64,000 nt of DNA, from the NCBI GenBank assembly GCA_020746995.1, contig JAGPXD010000002.1, forward strand, positions 4,960,001 to 5,024,000. Direction: 5' to 3'. The notes under the pieces were generated by a model that saw only the letters and a program-made list of their open reading frames with translations, had not been told where the DNA came from and searched no databases. Both the position numbers and the translations under genes were made by a program. Source of the DNA: Plectosphaerella cucumerina (lineage: Eukaryota; Ascomycota; Sordariomycetes; Glomerellales; Plectosphaerellaceae). Positions within the stretch are counted from its first letter, which is position 1. Each line of letters opens with the position of its first letter. This document shows positions 61,665 through 64,000 of the stretch, piece by piece.

Positions 61665-64000
61665 ATGCGGTCGCTCAACACCACCAACTCCTCCACAACC
61701 TCATCCCACCTCTCCCGCAAACCGCCAGCAGCGACGTCACCTGCCTCCTCCGCCTCAACCCTCTCCTCGCCCGCCCGCTCCGACCTGTCCGCTTCCCGAA
61801 AGGCGAAATTGCACGACCCTCCCCGCCGGCCGACCCCTTCGTCCAATACTACCACCACAACAACAGTACGACTCAATCCCCGGATCACGGCCGCAACTAC
61901 TGCGTCCACGGCTCGCCGCCAACAGACCCTCTCGCCCGGCCCGCGCACGCCGCTCCGCGCTCGCGATCAAAATGCCCTGAGCACCCACCGCCCGCCAAAA
62001 CACATGCCCATCATCGCCAGGTCAAGACACGGCGACATGCCCTTGCCCCACGATCACCACAACAAAGGGGCTGCGGCCGGCACCCCACGACAGTCCATCC
62101 TCAATGCCTCGGCCGCAAAGGTTGTCGGCAGGGCCCCTCTGACGCCCAAGGTTGCCGCCGTCAAACCATATCACCACCAACAACAACAACAACAACCCCT
62201 CGTCACCCCCCTCGTCGCTCGCTCCCGAAAACCCGATCCGCCACCCTCAACATCCTTCTCTTCAGCCCGAGACGATGTCACCAGTCCCGTCTCCGCCTTC
62301 CTCACCAGCAACAACATCACGCCACGCTCCGGCCACCGCCAGAGCAGGGTCGACAGCGCTAGCAGCACGCCCACCGGTACCCCGAATAACGACCGAGTCA
62401 CCGGCGAATGGGATAATACTCGGTCACCCCACGATGCTGTCGACTACTCTAGAAGACATGTCGTCACCTTCAGCCCGCCCTCGGACGCCGGGAGCAGGCA
62501 CGATTCTCCAGACTCAAAGTTCTTCTACGCCAGCGAGGCTCGGCCCGCCCAAATGGCCCAACCGAAACTCCCTCCCCAGCCGCCCAACAAGCAGCCGACC
62601 TTCATGTATGCCAACGGCAGCGCCGTAGACCGCACCAGACCGACATCCCCCGGCATCACCGCTCCAGGCTTCACCCCGATGCTCGCCCCCACGCAGGAGG
62701 CACAGCCTAGCAAGTTCTTCTATGCCAACGGCGTTCCCGACCTGCAGCCGAGCTTCCGACCAACATCTTCCTCGGGCTCGGCCGTGTCATCGAGCTCCAA
62801 GATGACCGTCCCGAGGTCAGCAACATCCACACCGAATGTCGGCTTCGTCCTCGCACAGCCATCCTCTCCGACAAAACCCCAACACCTTACCCTTGCCCCA
62901 GCTCCCAAGGGCCCGACCTTTGCACCACAGCCTCTCTCAAGAGCTCAAACATGCAGCCCACAGCAGTTTGTTCCCGCAACCACCGCAAAGCGGAGGGTCA
63001 GCCTCGAGGCGAACCCGCAGCCATCTACGCATTCCCGCAACGGCAGCATCAGCTCGGGTGATGCCATGATCATGTCCAAATTCATGGCCTCGCAAACCTC
63101 GCATACATCCTCGGAAGCCTCTTCGCCCGCCGTCGTCGTCCCCCAGAACTCCGCCATGACCATGGCCTCTATCATCCAGGCCGCCGATGACTTTGAGGAT
63201 ACCCAATCCATTGAATCAGACGAACACAACGAGCTGCAAAGCCCCACAAAGTCGCACGCCGGGGACCCTTTGAACGACCTGGTTGCCAACGCCAGGCGGG
63301 AACGCAAGGTCCAGGATCTAGAGATCAGAAACACGTCCCTAGAGGCCATTAACAGGTCCCTGGAACGTCAGCTGCGCAAGCAGACAGCTGAGCTGAGGAG
63401 ATACCGGCGGCTGTCCAGGTCGGGCCGGCTGTCGCTGGCTTCCATGTCGTCCACCAGGATAGCCTCCGACTCGACTGTGGGCACCGCCATGACCGTCGAA
63501 GGCCTCTCCGACCTTAGCGAGGAGGAGGGCGACGAGGACGAAGAAGAGGATGAAGACGATTCCCTCTACGACACAGACCCCTCAGAAAGCGGATCAGTCA
63601 CGAGCCCTGGCCTCAAGGCCGCCGGCCGCCGACGCAAGCGCGATGAGAAACGCTTGCAGCTCGACCTCTCCAAGCACCGCGAGCTACTCGTCGACAGCCA
63701 GAAGATCAACCAGAGCATCAAGCGCTGCCTCGACTGGAGCGAGGAGCTGATCAAGGAGGGCAAGAAGGCTCTCGAATACAACGTCCGCGTCAGCGATGTC
63801 GAGCTCGCACCCCGCGTTCTCGCTCCGCGGTACGAGGACGAGGAAGACGATACCCAGGACCTCAGCCACCTGGGAACGGAGGCCGGCGATGAACCCTTAA
63901 CGGCTCCAGGCACACCACAGACCACGAATCCTGCCGGCCATGGGCTCGCGGTCGACGGAGCATCGACCACGGCCCTGGCCGCCCCGACATTAATCAAGGG
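61665..64000 (+). CDS. Low-complexity Ser/Pro-rich fungal protein with coiled coil, C-terminus beyond window
   Basis: An open frame without stop from ATG 61665 to the right edge (at least 778 aa). The first ~500 residues are disordered, rich in Ser/Thr/Pro with a His-His-Gln6 tract near residues 168-175, and contain a repeated short motif: KFFYASE, TFMYANG and KFFYANG at about residues 280, 310 and 350. From about 540, a charged region DPLNDLVANARRERKVQDLEIRN to ELRRYRRLSRSG looks like a coiled coil, then an acidic patch (EEEGDEDEEEDEDD) and a second helical segment DEKRLQLDLSKHRELLVDSQKINQSIKRCL. No enzyme domain is recognised; a scaffold or cytoskeleton/polarity role is possible. The gene is truncated by the window. 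Confidence 0.75.
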   Translation, partial: MRSLNTTNSSTTSSHLSRKPPAATSPASSASTLSSPARSDLSASRKAKLHDPPRRPTPSSNTTTTTTVRLNPRITAATTASTARRQQTLSPGPRTPLRARDQNALSTHRPPKHMPIIARSRHGDMPLPHDHHNKGAAAGTPRQSILNASAAKVVGRAPLTPKVAAVKPYHHQQQQQQPLVTPLVARSRKPDPPPSTSFSSARDDVTSPVSAFLTSNNITPRSGHRQSRVDSASSTPTGTPNNDRVTGEWDNTRSPHDAVDYSRRHVVTFSPPSDAGSRHDSPDSKFFYASEARPAQMAQPKLPPQPPNKQPTFMYANGSAVDRTRPTSPGITAPGFTPMLAPTQEAQPSKFFYANGVPDLQPSFRPTSSSGSAVSSSSKMTVPRSATSTPNVGFVLAQPSSPTKPQHLTLAPAPKGPTFAPQPLSRAQTCSPQQFVPATTAKRRVSLEANPQPSTHSRNGSISSGDAMIMSKFMASQTSHTSSEASSPAVVVPQNSAMTMASIIQAADDFEDTQSIESDEHNELQSPTKSHAGDPLNDLVANARRERKVQDLEIRNTSLEAINRSLERQLRKQTAELRRYRRLSRSGRLSLASMSSTRIASDSTVGTAMTVEGLSDLSEEEGDEDEEEDEDDSLYDTDPSESGSVTSPGLKAAGRRRKRDEKRLQLDLSKHRELLVDSQKINQSIKRCLDWSEELIKEGKKALEYNVRVSDVELAPRVLAPRYEDEEDDTQDLSHLGTEAGDEPLTAPGTPQTTNPAGHGLAVDGASTTALAAPTLIK

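Noticed and set aside
1..64000. CRISPR array, rRNA, transposase or polymerase genes
   Set aside because: No spaced direct repeat array and no such protein motifs were seen on either strand.

Overview
The window is nuclear DNA of a filamentous ascomycete (Pezizomycotina, most likely a Sordariomycete). The signs are GC-rich coding sequence, many 46-60 nt introns with GTRNGT donors and CTRAY branch points, Zn2Cys6 regulators, a HET-domain protein, and secreted cutinase, GMC oxidoreductase and heme-thiolate peroxidase genes. No species can be named from sequence alone. About 30 genes are placed, and most exon joins were checked for reading phase by hand.

0.1-12.4 kb is the most striking block. 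It holds a carboxylase alpha subunit (biotin carboxylase plus biotin carrier), a carboxyltransferase beta subunit divergent from an AtuA/DUF1446-family protein, and one Zn2Cys6 regulator at each end. The AtuA-like protein ends in SKL after a small last exon, the beta subunit ends in SRI, and the alpha subunit has no ATG-initiated mitochondrial presequence. This suggests a peroxisomal branched acyl-CoA or isoprenoid carboxylation pathway related to bacterial acyclic terpene utilisation, rather than ordinary mitochondrial methylcrotonyl-CoA carboxylase. An 11-mer, ATAGCCGAGGT, occurs upstream of alpha and again in the beta/AtuA divergent promoter.

13.8-26.1 kb is accessory: a secreted cutinase, an SDR, a HET-domain protein, a TRP-like cation channel, a secreted GMC oxidoreductase and a small putative mitochondrial protein. 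27.7-35.7 kb has a basic SP-rich protein of unknown function, a DHA1-type MFS transporter, a degenerate tRNA-like element, a lysine-rich small secreted protein and a second SDR, separated by long gene-poor spacers.

36.3-48.2 kb is denser and more conserved: an amino-acid permease, a DHA2-type MFS gene broken by a CATT duplication, TRAX divergent from GPI mannosyltransferase 1 (PIG-M/GPI14), the DNA-repair protein Nbs1, a GNAT acetyltransferase and a membrane-anchored cytochrome b5-like protein. 48.2-50.9 kb lacks genes but contains a diverged tandem duplication. 50.9-64 kb carries an aldehyde dehydrogenase, a secreted M20 peptidase, an alpha/beta hydrolase with an Asp nucleophile, a heme-thiolate peroxidase, an ACS-type MFS transporter and a long low-complexity protein running off the right edge. 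No CRISPR array, rRNA, transposase or reverse transcriptase was seen.
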